64,000 bases of DNA from Coprinopsis marcescibilis (taxonomy: Eukaryota; Basidiomycota; Agaricomycetes; Agaricales; Psathyrellaceae): assembly GCA_004369085.1 (NCBI GenBank), contig ML210146.1, positions 992,001 through 1,056,000 on the forward strand, written 5' to 3'. The translations under genes were made by a program, and so were the position numbers. Under the pieces are notes generated by a model that was not told the DNA's origin, did no database searches, and was given only the letters and a program-made list of their open reading frames with translations. Below, one piece after another: positions 33,791 to 46,588 of the stretch. Position 1 is the stretch's first letter, and each line of letters begins with the position of its first letter.

Positions 33791-34740
33791 TCACGAAAAC
33801 GCTCTGCGATAGATGTCTGGTCCGACAACATGCTCAAGCTGTCGGAGAACGACCTTCAACAGCGATCTAACCATTTCCGTCTCCTTGCCGGCCACACGCA
33901 CAACCGCTGCTTCGTTCTCAACGCGGCTAAAAGACCAGATGCTGTCCCCCGCCGTCTTGCGCTGATAGACTGTCAGTCCGTCGTATTGCATGGCGATGTC
34001 CTGTATGGTCGCCTCGAGTTCAGGACCATAGAGAACCACCATTGCGTAGCATGAGTACGGTGCCAACTGGTCGCCCAAAGATCGAGTATGCAGACCGCTC
34101 GAAAGTCCTCGTTCATCTTGCAGAAGCAACACATCATTTGCCACAAGCCTGCCCTCGACCCTGACCTGGTTCATGCTGTAGTATCGCGAAAAATCCCAGT
34201 TCTCACCAAGGGCCTGTCGTCCAGCTGTGATTGAATCCAGCAGCACAAGGGACGCGGTTGGATCAAGATCGAACTTTTGAATTTGGTTGTACGATGCGTG
34301 TCGGAAACACGTAACGGGGTCTGGAAGAAGGACGAGGGTAGATGCTGGGCCAACTGCGTAGGTCATCGCTTGCACCGTCAGAGTGGTGTCTCCACCCTTG
34401 GATGCAAGCCGCGTCCCAGGCCTTATCTTGAACACCTTTGTTGAGCCCTTTCGATCCGATAAGTAGCCATTTCAAGCGTAGAACCGACAGCAAGCACCTG
34501 CGATAGAAGAACAAGTTTGGCTTTGTCTTGAACCTCAACCGACAATGACACTTTGTCTCCACCAACAAGACCACCACCATAGCTGAGGATGTATGCAACT
34601 GCGACCCCCTCTAAAGTTACTTTCGGAGACAAGAGTTTCAACGGATATGTGGAAGCGAGCTCAGTGAATACAGATTTGGATGCATGGGTAGAGACCACAA
34701 TGCGGCCAGTGCCAAAGGGCAGTGTTTGTTTGCTGGCCAT
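33791..34740 (-). CDS. ureD: Urease accessory protein UreD
   Basis: A chaperone that, with UreF and UreG, delivers nickel to the urease active site. ATG at 34740 gives MASKQTLPFGTGRIVV; the frame is open upstream but without an ATG. Diagnostic UreD motifs: LKLLSPKVTLEGVAVAYILSYGGGLVGGD (read as two blocks), GSTKVFKIRPG (intron just before it), LVLLPDPVTCFRHASYNQ, ASLVLLDSITAGRQALGENW, YYSMNQVRVEGRLVANDVLLLQ, GPELEATI and the final VVLRQLEHVVGPDIYRRAFS. Two exons with a 50-nt intron (GTGCTTGC...CGAAAG). About 295 aa. It implies the organism has an active nickel urease pathway elsewhere. Confidence 0.92.
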
Positions 34741-34755
34741 TGCCGCGATCGTCAC

Positions 34756-35054
34756 GGTCGTTTGTAAATTTGTTTGCTGTTGCGATTGAGATTATGCCTA
34801 TTACACCGAATTACAAATGAGTGTGTGACAGTGGACTACATAGTGATCCAAAAAAGGGGGCATACAAATTAATTACTGTAGTGGACGAATATCCCAATGA
34901 AAGGAGTGGTCGAGTAGAGTGGGTGAATGTTTGAGATACATGGCTAGGAAAAAGCAAATGAAAGTGAGTCTTGGTATTATAATTATATCCACAAGAAAAA
35001 AGCAAAACGATCATAAATGAGGAAATACGAAGGGGTGAAATGCGAATAGGGGTT
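34756..35054. other. Intergenic, 299 bp
   Basis: Between the upstream frame end of ureD and the stop of BYR4, both minus strand. AT-rich; likely the ureD promoter plus the BYR4 3' UTR. I looked for GATA-factor sites expected for nitrogen control and saw none that stand out. Confidence 0.4.
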
Positions 35055-37839
35055 TCAATATTTCCGTGTTGCGAGGGCTCGTATCTCATACAGATGAGAA
35101 CGATCTGGATTATGGTAGGGATCATATTTGCCCAGTGCGGTCTTCCAACCTTTCATTTCCGAACGATGTCGTTCCTCAGCTTGGCGACACTTCTGGACGA
35201 AAGCTTCATCGACGTCAGCAACGAGCATGGACGCGCGTGAACCTCGTTCGCTTTCAGAATCAGATATTGTCCGTGAATGGCTACTATCTGAACTTGCTGT
35301 GGCCCCAGACCTCGTGCTCGTGTTGCTAGAGACGTCAGATATCCGCGAGGGCTGGGCACTGGCTCGAATAGTGTCACCCTTGCGCTCCCATGCGTCACTG
35401 TCGTTCTCGTCGTCAGCGAGGTTGGCAAACACATCTGGCTCATCTTCGTCTGGAGGGAGGGTGGAGATCCAACGCATTTGGTTTGGGTCAAAGTACATGT
35501 TCCCAACCACCCGAGCACCGTTTGCAAACGATCCAGATGGCGAACCAATGGTTGATCCCGTTAGTTGTGTTATGAGTGCCGGCCTTGTTGACGTGCCTAT
35601 TGCTGCGTCAAACTCCCGCAACACTTGGTCGTTTCCTTCCCAACGCAATGTACCGGGATTCCATTTCATCTCACCGACAACTGCAGAATTATTAAGTTTC
35701 AAACCCAACCAACGTGTGGCCACCACTCGTACCTTTAGGGCCTCCAGCACCGCCGAGATTGCGTATCAGAGTTGGTTTCCGGCGTGTGGCTCCCGGAGAT
35801 GCTGTCCCTTTCTTCTTCTTAGGAAGGACATCGATTGCAGGTGGCGGCTTTGGTGGGAACTCTAATCGACTGCTTGTCCGTCTTAGAGTGTTAGTGGCTG
35901 GAACTAGCGGAGTTGGCCACAGGTCTGAGAAAGACAAGGTTGGTAAAGGTTATCACAAGGGAGCAATAGACGCACCGTGGCCCAAAGTATGTTCACGCTT
36001 GCTTTTCCGGATAGTCCCCTTATTGTCGCTTGATTTGTCACCTGATCGAGACAAGGATTTATCCTTCTCATAACTTGCGCCCGGTATTCGATTACCATAA
36101 CCTTTGGGTTGAACACGATAACGGCCTTCTTTGTCTTGATCGAGAGGGAGATCGTCCATTGCGTCCAGTTCAGTTCCATCTCCATAAGTTCGTATCCGCT
36201 TCGGCTTGCGAAGGAGTTTCGGGGCTGAGACTGGCGGTGGTGTTGGTACTGGCGGTGGGGGAACGGCTTTTGAAGCCCTATTAGAAGCCCTTAGAGACAT
36301 GCTTGAAGGAGGTCGAGGAGGTGGGGGAAGAGGGGGAAGAGGAGATGTTGCACGGGGGATATGTGATGGCTTGTGGTCTGGCGGTGGGCCAAATACTTGC
36401 GAAAGTGCAGGGCGGGACTTGAGTCTTGATTGTGTCGGCATTGTAAGTCGAAGTGCGGCTGTGTTCGAGGATGGAGTGGAGGGCCTCGTAGGGGGTACTT
36501 TGAAGTCTTGAAGACGGCTTGTTGAACCCTTGTGCGATTTTGCCTTTGAGGCTTGAGTGGGCTCATCGTATCTAGGCCTTTGCTGGTTTGTCGGAACTTC
36601 TAACGAGGTCCGGGATGCCTGCTTAGAGCCAGATTCGATGACAGATAATGAAGCTTTCCGCGTAAGTTGACGAGTGCTGGAAGGAGGAGTAGGAGGCTTG
36701 AGTCCAGAGTGAGATTTCTGGCCCCGAAGACTCCCGGGTTTGGGTGATAAGAAGCTGCTGGATGGAGAGGGAGTAGGTGTGGGCAGCGGAGAGGCCGCGG
36801 AGAAGTTCTGATATCCTTGCGACCTCGAAGGCGGTCGTAGGGGAGGCGAAGGGGATAAGCGAATCTTCTGTAGTTGGCGGGTAGATGAAGGTGGTGGTCC
36901 TGTCGGGGATTTGGACCGATCCAACTTGGCCGCTCGAGATGGTGGCCTGAGGGTCGAAGGTCGGGAAGGAGGATGGCTATTGCTACGGTTGAATGTCCGT
37001 TTCGATTTGCTGTTTGAGTTGTTGAGGAGTCTGCTTGGGCTCAGATCCACATCGTCCTCGATTATGAGGCCAGCCTCGAAGTCGTCTTCAGGATTAGGGG
37101 TGGCTACCTTGATTTGTTTGCTCGCTGGGTCGACCTTCTTCTTAGAGTCTAGGATCTTGTTCAATTGACGCCCGCTTTGTTTCGATTCGAACAAAGCGGA
37201 TGGAATGACAAGTCCTTCCAACTCGTCTTCGTCATCTTCAGTTTCCGTCTCAGGTAACGATGCTGACGATGCTGAAGTCGACGAAGGGTAGTGGTCGGCG
37301 AAGCCAAGGCTGGAATAGGCATCGGATGATTGTGAAGACGATGAATTATCCTTCTCTCCCCATTCAAGTGAGTTCTTGGAGCCCCTCTTGCTGAGGGACA
37401 CTGGCGCGAGGGAAAGCTTGGTGAGGTCCGAGGGAAGGGCGAAACCATCTTCGAAATCTTCGTCGATAGTGGGTTGAAGTGGTTGTTTCGGGATCTTGGG
37501 GAGGATATTTAAGGGCAAGCCTGTCGCCTTTATAGTGGAGACGCCTTCGTCGTCGTCGTCATCGGTTTCTGGTTGGCGTACCGGGGGGCGTATAGTGAAC
37601 ATTTGCGGGGCTGACGACGATGATACCCTTGGAGCTTCCGACCTTGCTGCTATCCCCGCAACCACTGCCTTAGCCTTTGCACCCGCCGTCTCCCCAAAAT
37701 CCATCTCCAAATCCCAATCCTCGTCTGCGTCGTCCTTGTCGGATGGAGCGTGGAGGAGTTCACCGTCGGGGATATCGAAGTCTGCATCAGGCCATTCTTC
37801 ACGAGCATGCATAAAAGTCGGTGCAGGAATTGTCGACAT
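35055..37839 (-). CDS. BYR4: Byr4/Bfa1 homologue, two-component GAP subunit of septation/mitotic-exit signalling
   Basis: Byr4 (Bfa1 in budding yeast) binds the Cdc16/Bub2 GAP at spindle poles and restrains the Spg1/Tem1 GTPase. ATG at 37839 gives MSTIPAPTFMHAREEWPDADFDIPDGELL, split here as two blocks: MSTIPAPTFMH and EEWPDADFDIP. This acidic start is conserved in the family. A long disordered Ser/Pro-rich middle with a Pro run (PLPPPPRPP) follows, then KRIRTYGDGTELDAMDDLPLD. Three C-terminal exons carry DLWPTPLVPATN, RKPTLIRNLGG, VVGEMKWNPGTLRWEGND, RPALITQLTGS and VVGNMYFDPNQMRWIS, the Bfa1-signature repeats that bind Bub2. The stop is at 35055. About 850 aa. Family assignment is firm from the paired W-N-P/F-D-P motifs. 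Confidence 0.9.
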
Positions 37840-38261
37840 AACTGAACGAAAATAGGGAGCGACGAATAGAGTAGAGAATACAAGTAGAGAGAAAAGAGAT
37901 CTAGGGAATGACTATGGAATTTTAGGCTAACGATACCGGAGAATGGAGAAGGGCGAGGCTTGAGGGGCTGGACGTCGCTGACGACGACGAGCCTGAGCCG
38001 CGCGTATACTGGCGGTGACGGCGAAGACGGTGTCGGCGACTGTTGAAGACGGTGAGAATGAATAGCTGGGCAACGCCGACTGCCTAAGCTTGTCGTGGTC
38101 CCAAACCGTGAGACTTTATACGGCTTAATAAGCAGCATCACATGTCAAGCCGAGCAATGCCATCCATTGTGTCTGCAACTCTCCATGTCCCCATTGTCGG
38201 GGCAGTCATTGTCGATTTTCTACATTTCTGCGCGAATGGATGCATGAAAATATTGAGCAAG
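37840..38261. other. Intergenic, 422 bp
   Basis: Promoter and leader of BYR4 plus the 3' UTR of NRDE2, both transcribed leftwards. A short plus-strand frame (38142-38393) runs into the NRDE2 3' end and has no supporting features. No TATA box stands out. Confidence 0.4.
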
Positions 38262-41200
38262 CTAGTAGGGCTTCAGTCTTCGAAGCTCCTGGGCATTAAT
38301 CTCGATCTCGTCATCAACAACATCCTCGCTGTGTGCCTCCAAGTCAGCGTCGTGGTCAACCACGGCAACCACTTCATCCAATCCTCTTCGTAAACGAAGG
38401 CCACGTTCCGCCATCAGATCAGCCAAACTGTGCAACTCTCGCGTGTCAAACACGCTCCTCAAGGCGTTAAATGCCAACAAATAGAGTTCTAACAAACAGT
38501 TAAAGCGAATAGCCGATATACAGGACATGAAAATTCTCACCTTTCGCAAATGGACATTCACCAATCGCTCGGAAAAGCAGTTTTTTCGCTGTCTTCAGTT
38601 GCCCTGCCCGGATCTCGAATTCAAGGTACACCCGCCAAACAATGGGGCTGCCCCTCGTTCTGGAAAAGGATTAAAAATTTGATTGACATTCATATCTTCA
38701 AACGTCAAATCGTACCTTTCCTGCTGAACGGCAGCTGCCAGTCCACTCCTAGTTTTCTCGATCTCAGTACCCCACCGTCCCTTCTCCCATCCAGCAACCC
38801 ATACATCCTCTATACATCTGACAACGTCCCGTTGTTCACTTTGGCCACTACGAAGCATGTCTTTGACCTTCCCCCAGACGCCATGCCCCTTCTCTGCCTC
38901 TAAGAATACCCCAAGAATGACTGAGTTGTTGGGGAATTCCTGAAGTGCCCTCTCAGCATGTTCGCGAAGGATTGACGGAGGCATAGGGTTGTTCAGAACA
39001 GCTCGATAGTGATAGATGAATAGCAATGAATCCACTAACACCCGCTCACGAGCCAAGGTGCCTTGTGTTTGTCGTATGCGTTCGTCCAACATGTTCAACG
39101 CGCCATCTATCCTCTCCGAATTCAATAGCTCCAGTAATACCGACAGCTTAAACCAGTACTCTTCATCCAGGGCGTTGGAAGCAGTCGACAAAGCCTCCTG
39201 CAATGCGTTCTTCGCCCGAAGAATCCCAATTTGACTAGGCTTTGTGATGCCGGCCGACTGCAAAACGACATTCATCGCTTGCTCTCCCTGACCAGCAAGC
39301 CATTCCATTTCGGCCCAATTCCACCACAGTCGACTGAGTCCCTGCTGCGGTGCTGGTTTGGATGCGATCAGAATTGTCTGATACACTTTCCTTGCACCGT
39401 CGAGCCTGCCGTTCAGGCGTTCAAGTTGTGCATGCGTCACCCAGTACTCCAGGGTGGATTTCGGACTAGAAAGGAAGGCTTTCGACAGTTTCAATGCGCT
39501 TTTGAAAGATTACCCCCCGTCAAACGCTTGATTCAGTAGACATAACACCTTGACTCACTTTTTAATGCTGAGAGCCGCTTCAAACGCCAATGCCAGAGAA
39601 TCCCAAAAGGAGTCGTCGTTGCTTGTACGCAGCTGGGAAAACAAGCGCCGAACGAGATGAGGGTTCAGTCCGCTGACGTCCACAGAAGTCCAAAGGCGCG
39701 CTTCCCTCGGTTGATCCCGTCGCAAATGGATATCGAGCGGGTGAAATAGACCAAATCCCCAATGCTTCACCGGTCCAAATGCATCATTGTATTCCTTCTC
39801 GCGGCCAACAGTAACTCCCCCAACAGACTCGGACAAGGACGCGGCGCCTTGTGGGTTTGAGGGAAAGATAGCTTGAAGGTGCTCGGTACTGGCGAACGTG
39901 CCCAAGTTCCACCGATCATCCCAATTGATTTCCTCGCGCGACGACAACGTTTGCGAAAATCCGGGTAAATGCAAGCCGACAAATGATAGGAAGGCGATGC
40001 GGAAGGCCTTTCCAGCGTGCGGGGAAGGAATGTTGACAAGAATTGGGCGGATATCAGCGAAAAGAACGGCGGAATATGGATCCAATTCTTCCGGATCTGC
40101 CGTTGTATGCGTTGGGAGTAGCATTGTCCTGTCTGATTCTCTTTCATGATTTGACCACTGGCGGTATAAATCCAAATCGGCAACTTCTAAAGTATCGTTC
40201 GGCTTGTGTTGTGAATCCTCCGCCTGTGGCTTTCCATTGGAATACCACCAATTCCAGCCTTTCGCCCCATCTTCGCCTATTCGACTTGTTTCCGACTCCC
40301 AGAACTCCTCCAGTTCGTCGAGTTGATGGTTGAAGGATGAATTTATGAGCGTATTCGGCAGGCTAGAGACCCTACGTAACGGTGAGCCAATTGAGCTGGC
40401 GCAACAAAAGGGAAGGGCTCACAATTCAGCTTGTGCCTGAAGCATCGCAAACGCTCGTTCAGAGTATCCTGGAGGAGAGAATTAGAATCGTCCCCCCGGA
40501 GCGAACTAGTTTCACCTACCCGCATCTCTGACCGCAACAGCTGTCCTCCAAAATATCCGCAATTTAGCTATCTGATCATCTTCACTCTCCCCAAAAGCAT
40601 TCAATGCTCTGTTAGCAGCGTCTATAAACGCACTGAACCCTTCATTGGTCTGCCTCAACCGCCATTCTAACCATTCCATCCATATTTCAACTCCTCCAAC
40701 CTTCAGCGCCTTCTCCCATTGCTCCAAAAGCTGCCGCTGGGGCCAAATCTCTTCTCCTGCCTTTAGATATTTGATCCAAAGAACTTTGGAAAGATTGTTT
40801 GTAGGATGTGCGGCAAGAGCACGGGATAGAACCGACAGTGCGATATCACACCGCGCTTTGGTCGCGTTCTTGGATGCAATAGGGACGGTCGAGAGCGTGA
40901 GGTCAAGCAATGATATCCAGGTATGCACCGATTCGGGCTCATTCGCAAGACGTTGCTCCAAAGCGCGAAGATTTGCCTGCTGCGAAGTCTCCGGAGGGTT
41001 TTCCTCCTGGGAATCTTCGTCTTCTTCTGAATCGTAGCCAAATTCATCGCTTTCCGAACTGCTGTCGTCCTTGGAAAGTATTGAGCGATACGAATCTTCC
41101 GGGGTGGCTTTGGATTTATTGGAAGGCAACCGAATGAAGCCGTCTACTTCTTGATACTTGTCGGATGGTTCTCCGCCAAGCAGGCGCCGAGTAGGTGCTA

Positions 41201-41865
41201 GCGCAAGCACCGATCTGGCCTTTGAATCTTCAATACTAGACAACTGTCAAGGTGAAATGTCAGGATGAGAATACGCCATAGGTACTAATACACACCCTTA
41301 TTGAGTTTTTCAACCCGATTTCTATCCCTTTTCCTAGCCTTCTAACAACCACAAACGCAGGTGAAAGTCCCAGCACACGCCTACCCCCTGAAATATGTTT
41401 AGATATTTGTAGATGAAAGGGTGAATACGTACCGGCTACCATCTTGTATCTGGGTATGTCTCCTTGATGCAGGCCTCCATATTGAGCGTTCAAAACGTCC
41501 GGCTTTCTGTCAGCAAAGAAGAGACGATATGAATCATCTTCCGCTAGCTTGGGGATTGTGTCCGTAGCCTCCGAGTTGGTACGCCTATCCTCTTTGCGAC
41601 GTCGCTTGCTATCCTCTCGATGACCATGACTGTGCCTGTCCTTGTCACGTTTCCTACGCTTCTCTTTATCTTCATTTTCATGTTTGTCTCGTGAGGTGGG
41701 TGAACGAGAACGCTGGCGCTTTGAACTTCGGTCTTTGTCTTTCTTCTTCTTTTCTCTGCTCGAGTCACGGTCGCGCTCTTTGCCCACAGATTCGGAGTTC
41801 TCCTTCTTGCTGGACTCGCCCTCAAAGTCAGGAAACGAAGCAAACGAGGGAACTTGCACGGACAT
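38262..41865 (-). CDS. NRDE2: NRDE2 homologue, nuclear RNA surveillance / exosome-linked protein
   Basis: NRDE2 works with the Mtr4-type helicase and in RNAi-linked silencing in other eukaryotes. ATG at 41865 gives MSVQVPSFASFPDFEGES, then a very basic, Ser/Arg/Lys-rich nuclear segment (residues about 18-90). The family block follows: DSYRLFFADRKPDVLNAQYGG, IPRYKM and VLGLSPAFVVVRR. After this come RSVLALAPTRRLLGG, SESDEFGYDSEEDEDSQEE and HAT/TPR-like helical repeats (ALEQRLANEPESVHTWISLL, VLWIKYLKAGEE, IWMEWLEWRL, SPIVWRVYLEFEI). The stop is at 38262. About ten exons and 1,000 aa. Divergent from NIP7 with only 159 bp between the ATGs. Confidence 0.88.
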
Positions 41866-42024
41866 GGTGGTTGCGAGTGCAGTTAATGGGGTGGGAGGAA
41901 CGCCCAATAGTGCTATTGACTCCGTCGGAATTCAAAGTCAGCCTAAAAACACCGAAGACGATCAAGCAGAGTTTTAGTCCTGACCTCCACCCTCACCCTC
42001 TATATCCCTCTCCTCGAGTCGCAA
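41866..42024. promoter_or_regulatory. Short bidirectional promoter NRDE2 / NIP7
   Basis: ATG codons at 41865 (-) and 42025 (+) leave only 159 bp for both leaders and core promoters. The half next to NIP7 is pyrimidine-rich (CCTCCACCCTCACCCTC, then TATCCCTCTCC), as is common before start sites of highly expressed fungal genes. No canonical TATA box. Confidence 0.55.
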
Positions 42025-42842
42025 ATGCGGCCTTTAACAGAAGATGAATCAAAAGCCGTTTTTTCGAAACTGGCAAATTATGTTGTATGTCGTGGCGGAA
42101 CTTTTTCTCCCAACGCTCTGCTGATTCTAGCGAAATATAGGGCAAGAACCTCGTGCACTTGATTGATCGACCCGACGAGCCTTATTGCTTTAGATTGCAA
42201 AAGGACAGAGTTTTCTATGTGTCAGAGTCGTCTATGCGTCTCGGAATCTCGGTAGCAAGGCCGAACCTGGTCAGTCTTGGGACATGCTTTGGCAAATTCA
42301 GCAAGAGTGGGAAGTTTAAGCTGCACATCACGGCACTGGACTACCTTGCACAATACGCAAAGTATAAGGTATGCCTCAAGTTTATCTGTGTTTCTGAAAT
42401 CGTTTGACCGGTTTCGATGCAGGTGTGGATCAAGCCGAACGGAGAGATGCCCTTCCTCTACGGAAACCATGTGTTGAAAGCACATCTTGGACGAATCACA
42501 GAAGATACTCCAGAACATCAGGGCGTGGTAGTCTTCAGTATGAACGACACTCCCCTAGTGCGTTTTTCACCATTTAGTATCTCTGAAGCCATTCTGACTT
42601 GAACCCAGGGCTTCGGTGTTACCGCACGCTCAACGGTCGACACAAGGAAGTTGGATCCAACATCAATTATTGTTTTCCACCAAGCGTAAGTGCATTTTTT
42701 CTTTTTCTGTCCTCTGGCAGCTGCTGATAGGAATTATTTGTAGTGACGTCGGTGAATATCTGAGAGACGAGGTATGTTGTGTATGGTTTTGCTCTTGCTG
42801 AATTAGCCGTTCTGACTGGGGGTCTAGGAAACGTTGTTCTAA
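42025..42842 (+). CDS. NIP7: 60S ribosome biogenesis factor Nip7
   Basis: A PUA-domain protein needed for 27S pre-rRNA processing and 60S assembly. ATG at 42025 gives [19 protein letters not shown], then after a GTATGT intron [20 protein letters not shown]. The rest follows: VYYVSE-like block [95 protein letters not shown] and [13 protein letters not shown]. Six exons; the last is only 14 nt of coding sequence after the final intron (GAAACG...TAA at 42842). About 180 aa, exactly the family length. Confidence 0.95.
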
Positions 42843-43047
42843 GGGAGAGTGGGTACTGCGTGGCTGGAAAGAGGAATACTTGCCTCTGGATATAGAACAT
42901 TTGCACATGCTCAAAAGTATATTCGTTACTGCTGCAATAATCTCTGTATGTAAAATAGTGAACTGAGCTGGTCCGGCCATCAAAGTAGTAACCGGAGGTA
43001 AAGTGACACGCCTGCACTGGCGTCACAGTGTGAAGTCACCAACCACA

Positions 43048-46000
43048 ATGTCCCAAACCTCCGCATCCCCCAGCACCGTTTGGGAGGATCTACACGATGC
43101 TCAAGTCACCCCTGAAACAGTCTCTGCAGTGCTGGCATCCATCGACGACGACGTCTGGGTCGCCGCCGCATGCGTTGACCGCCTCCTGGACGACACCACT
43201 ACTCAACAGACCCTTCTGCTTCACGGCATATCAAGAACCGACAGTACCACTCACCGGTGCAAAGAAATAGTCTCCACAGAACAGCCGAAATTCGATGCTT
43301 TGTTACCACATTTCCAGAGTCAGCCAGCGGATGCCCACCTTCTTCAACTGCGTTCGATTCTCCTCCAACGCCTTGACCGGCTCAATACCTATGTCGAGAT
43401 GGAAAAAGTATCTACTGGAATGGTGTCGCTGGAAGACAGCGTGGATGAGGAGATAGAGGAATGGGAAGACGATCCATGGGCAGATGGTGCTTCATCTTCC
43501 ACCAAGCCAACACCTCAGATCAAGTCCTACGCAAAGTTACCAATACCCTTGTCCCAATTTCTCATGAACGATATTGCCACATCTGCCAGCGATTTGGCCT
43601 CTCTTCAATACTTTGCGGCTGTTCGAACGTTGTTCGCAAAGCATGCCTCCGAAGTATGGCCCTGGCGTCTTTCGGTGTTGGACGCTGTCCCGGAGCACGC
43701 AGAACCTTCAGCATACCGAGACATTCTGCCCACTTTCGACTTTGCTGAAAACTCGGAACAAAAGTGGCCTGAAGACCCTTGGAGATTGGACGCGGATTTT
43801 TCAGAGTTACCACAGGTTCGAGCACTCCTGGCCGATGTGGAGCCTGTGTTCGTCGCCAACGAAAGCCACCTTTCAATCAACCCCCGACAAGATGAGCCTC
43901 TCTCAGCCATCACTTTACATGCATGGTATGCCAACAGAGTTGATAAAGTTATCGCTTCCACCGGAATTATCGATGCAGCGCTTGCAATCGTTCAGCACGG
44001 GGCATCTCAAGGGATTCCTAGACTCGATGAGCTCGGAGAAGACCTTAGCCTCCTTTCTCGCCTCGTTTACGACACTCACTCTACGAACGATGATGACTGG
44101 ACCTTATCCAGCTGGAAGGCTATGACCCCAGAAGAAACCGTTCACGCCTACCTATCAAATTCCACTCCAGAAGACCTGGCTCAAGACCTTTCGCGTCTGG
44201 TGATGCCTTATCTTTATGTTCTGGAAGCCAGGACAGAACGCGCTGGAAATCCGGACCCGGAATTGGCCAACCGCATGCTCTACGACTTCGTTCTCTCAAC
44301 ACCTCTGGAATACGCAGCTGCGGTTTTCGAAGCGTCGAAACCCACCTTGCCGGCCGCTCAGAGGGTTTTGAAAAGCGATGAGGACACCGCTCGGCTGGCA
44401 CTTGCCCGCCTTTACGGGAGCGACAGCCTTGACGAGTGGCCGACGATGAGCCGTATATTTGAATGTATGCCAGCATGGGATACCGCTGCCGAGTCTGAAA
44501 CGGACGAGGAAGCTGCCGATACCACTATCAGCTCACTCGGTAGCTTTGTTACACCTACCACGTCGAGACCGAAGGCATCCCCAAAGGATCTTCTTACATT
44601 CTTCAAACCCCTTACCATACAGTCATTATCCCGTGCTCTCGACATCCTTGATATTCACCTCGAATCAGGGGAGATCCTCGCTCGATGGAGTGTTCCCGCA
44701 CCTCTGCGGTGGTTCCTCCAGAGCAATGATGATGAAAAGGAGCAGAGGGCGTGGGCTAATCGTATGGCTCGTCGGGCAGGTGGTTCCTTCGATCCTCTCA
44801 AGAAGCAGGAGGATTGGGATTGGCTCCTGGAGGACATGTTGAAGTTGACGGAAACAAGCGAGTCCGGGTTGCGAGGAGCATTCGGCCTGTTGCCTCGGGA
44901 GGAAGTCGTTTCAATCTTTTTCAGTGGACTGCTCAGCACTGGAAGTACGTCGTTTTCTCCATCTTCTATGTCCGTAGTGCTAATGGTCGACATCCAGGGC
45001 TGGACATCGCCAGAAAGATGCTACATGGTCCGCACCCTAAGATCCAACTCAGCGCACAGACAGTGGAAGACATATGTCTAAGATGTTCCACTGAGCTTTA
45101 CGACAACGCAAGCTCAGGAAATTACAAAATGGGGGATATGAAGCTAGCTTACGACTGGTACGTATGCTGATGTGTCTCTGAAACGGATAGCTCACCACCG
45201 CCTTAGCCTGGGGGTACCGCAGATTTCAGATCGAATTCGCCGCGAACAGGAATTCATAGAAGCCACCTCCAGAATCTCATCGTTCAATGTCATGTCTCGA
45301 CCTGGAATTCCCATATCACCCATCGAAATCCGACTTACCAAGGACCGACTTTCACTCGTCTCGCGGGTCCTTTCGAGCAACAGCGACGCCTACAAGCACA
45401 CAGAAGTTATGATCGAACTCTGTCACAAACTTGGATTCCGCGACGACGTCTCAGCCACAGTCAAAGTTCTCGCTATGCTTGCTGAAACGGCTTTGCAGGC
45501 AGAAGACTTTGCTCGGGCGTATGAAAATACCCAGCAGATGGTCACCACAGTTCGCGAACTTCAAACATCCCAAGGCGATGTCATGGATGACTTCAAGCTT
45601 CGTGAGGCAATTGAGGTTTGCTGGATTGCTTGCTTCCAGTTGGGTCGCCAGCCAGAATACTCTGAATTGGAAAACAAAATGACGTTGCTGGGACAATCCC
45701 TGGATCTTTGTCCGGCCGACAAGATCCACGACGTACTTACTGCATGGCGCAGGCTGCAGAAGGAGGACATTCTGGCCAGAGAGGAACGATTGAGCAAGGG
45801 TCTGAACGACGGTCTTCAATCTGCTCGGCCATTGGATCCTACGGGAGGGTTTCTTCCACGAACCATGGCTTCCTCACTACGCGCTCGGTTACATGGACTG
45901 CATATGCCTTCTCCTCCTCTCCTCAACACGCCAGATGCTACAGCACTCGCGACTCGTACTTTCAAGTCAGTGGCATCCAATTTCCCCTTCTCAATTGGCC

Positions 46001-46137
46001 ACCGTGCGCAATCCCTTGCATCGGACGATCGGGGCGCACATAGTGAAGGATCATGGAGGGACGCGGAGGTTTCCTCGCAGGCTTCACGAGCACTGTCCAA
46101 AGGAATTGGTTGGTTGCTTGGCGCTGATGACGAGTGA
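43048..46137 (+). CDS. SEC39: Sec39-domain protein (Dsl1/NRZ tethering complex)
   Basis: A subunit of the ER tethering complex that receives Golgi-derived COPI vesicles. ATG at 43048 gives MSQTSASPSTVWEDLHDAQ. Exon 1 is long (to 44943) and alpha-helical throughout, with the Sec39-domain hallmark RLDELGEDLSLLSRLVYD and LQYFAAVRTLFAKHASEVWPW (two blocks). Exon 2 follows the intron GTACGT...CAG (GLDIARKMLHGPHPKIQLS, LAYDW), and exon 3 (SLGVPQISDRIRREQEFIEA) runs to 46137. An acidic hinge lies near residue 135 (SVDEEIEEWEDDPWAD). The length of about 980 aa is nearer to animal NBAS-derived and large fungal Sec39 forms than to the 82-kDa yeast protein. Confidence 0.8.
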
Positions 46138-46588
46138 ACACGTACATAGTAGATCTAATTGTGGAACGTCGTCTATCTGGGTTTCGCCTATAATGTCGGT
46201 CCTTAATATGTTGCGCTTTAACACATAATTTAGACTACACCTAAACAGTGTTCAAAAAGTCTAATACTAAATAATATTCAACTTGGAGGCCTGGGGGGAT
46301 GTACATGAGCCGAGAAAGAATACAACAGGGGAGGGGGTATTGGTTCCAAAACAAACAACAGTTTGAGGAATAAAACAGATTGGTAGAGCGTGTAGCGACA
46401 TAATCATTAAGAATAATTTTAAGGAGAGGCGAGAATATGAATAATAAAGTATAACACCAAGAAATAATAGACTGAACGAAGGTGGGGTCGAGTCAATTGA
46501 CTCGCAGGATAGAAGTGGGTGGTGTTACAAGGAAAGGAAAAGGTGAGATGAGATACACTGTCCTGAATATACAAGGGCTGAAACGCGC
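46138..46588. other. Convergent 3' spacer, AT-rich (451 bp)
   Basis: Between the stops of SEC39 (+) and the Ser-rich unknown (-). AT-rich with several AATAAA/AATAAT-like words (for example near 46270, 46435-46450 and 46465), which fit polyadenylation regions of both genes. No open frame or RNA structure was recognised. Confidence 0.5.

Noticed and set aside
22049..34740. Possible secondary-metabolite or detoxification cluster (two MFS carriers, epoxide hydrolase, ureD)
   Set aside because: No backbone synthase, P450 or pathway regulator is present, and conserved housekeeping genes (WRAP73, m-AAA) sit between the candidates.
35128..35865. 245-codon plus-strand frame opposite BYR4
   Set aside because: The opposite strand carries conserved Bfa1/Byr4 motifs with fitting splice sites across the same bases, so this is a shadow.
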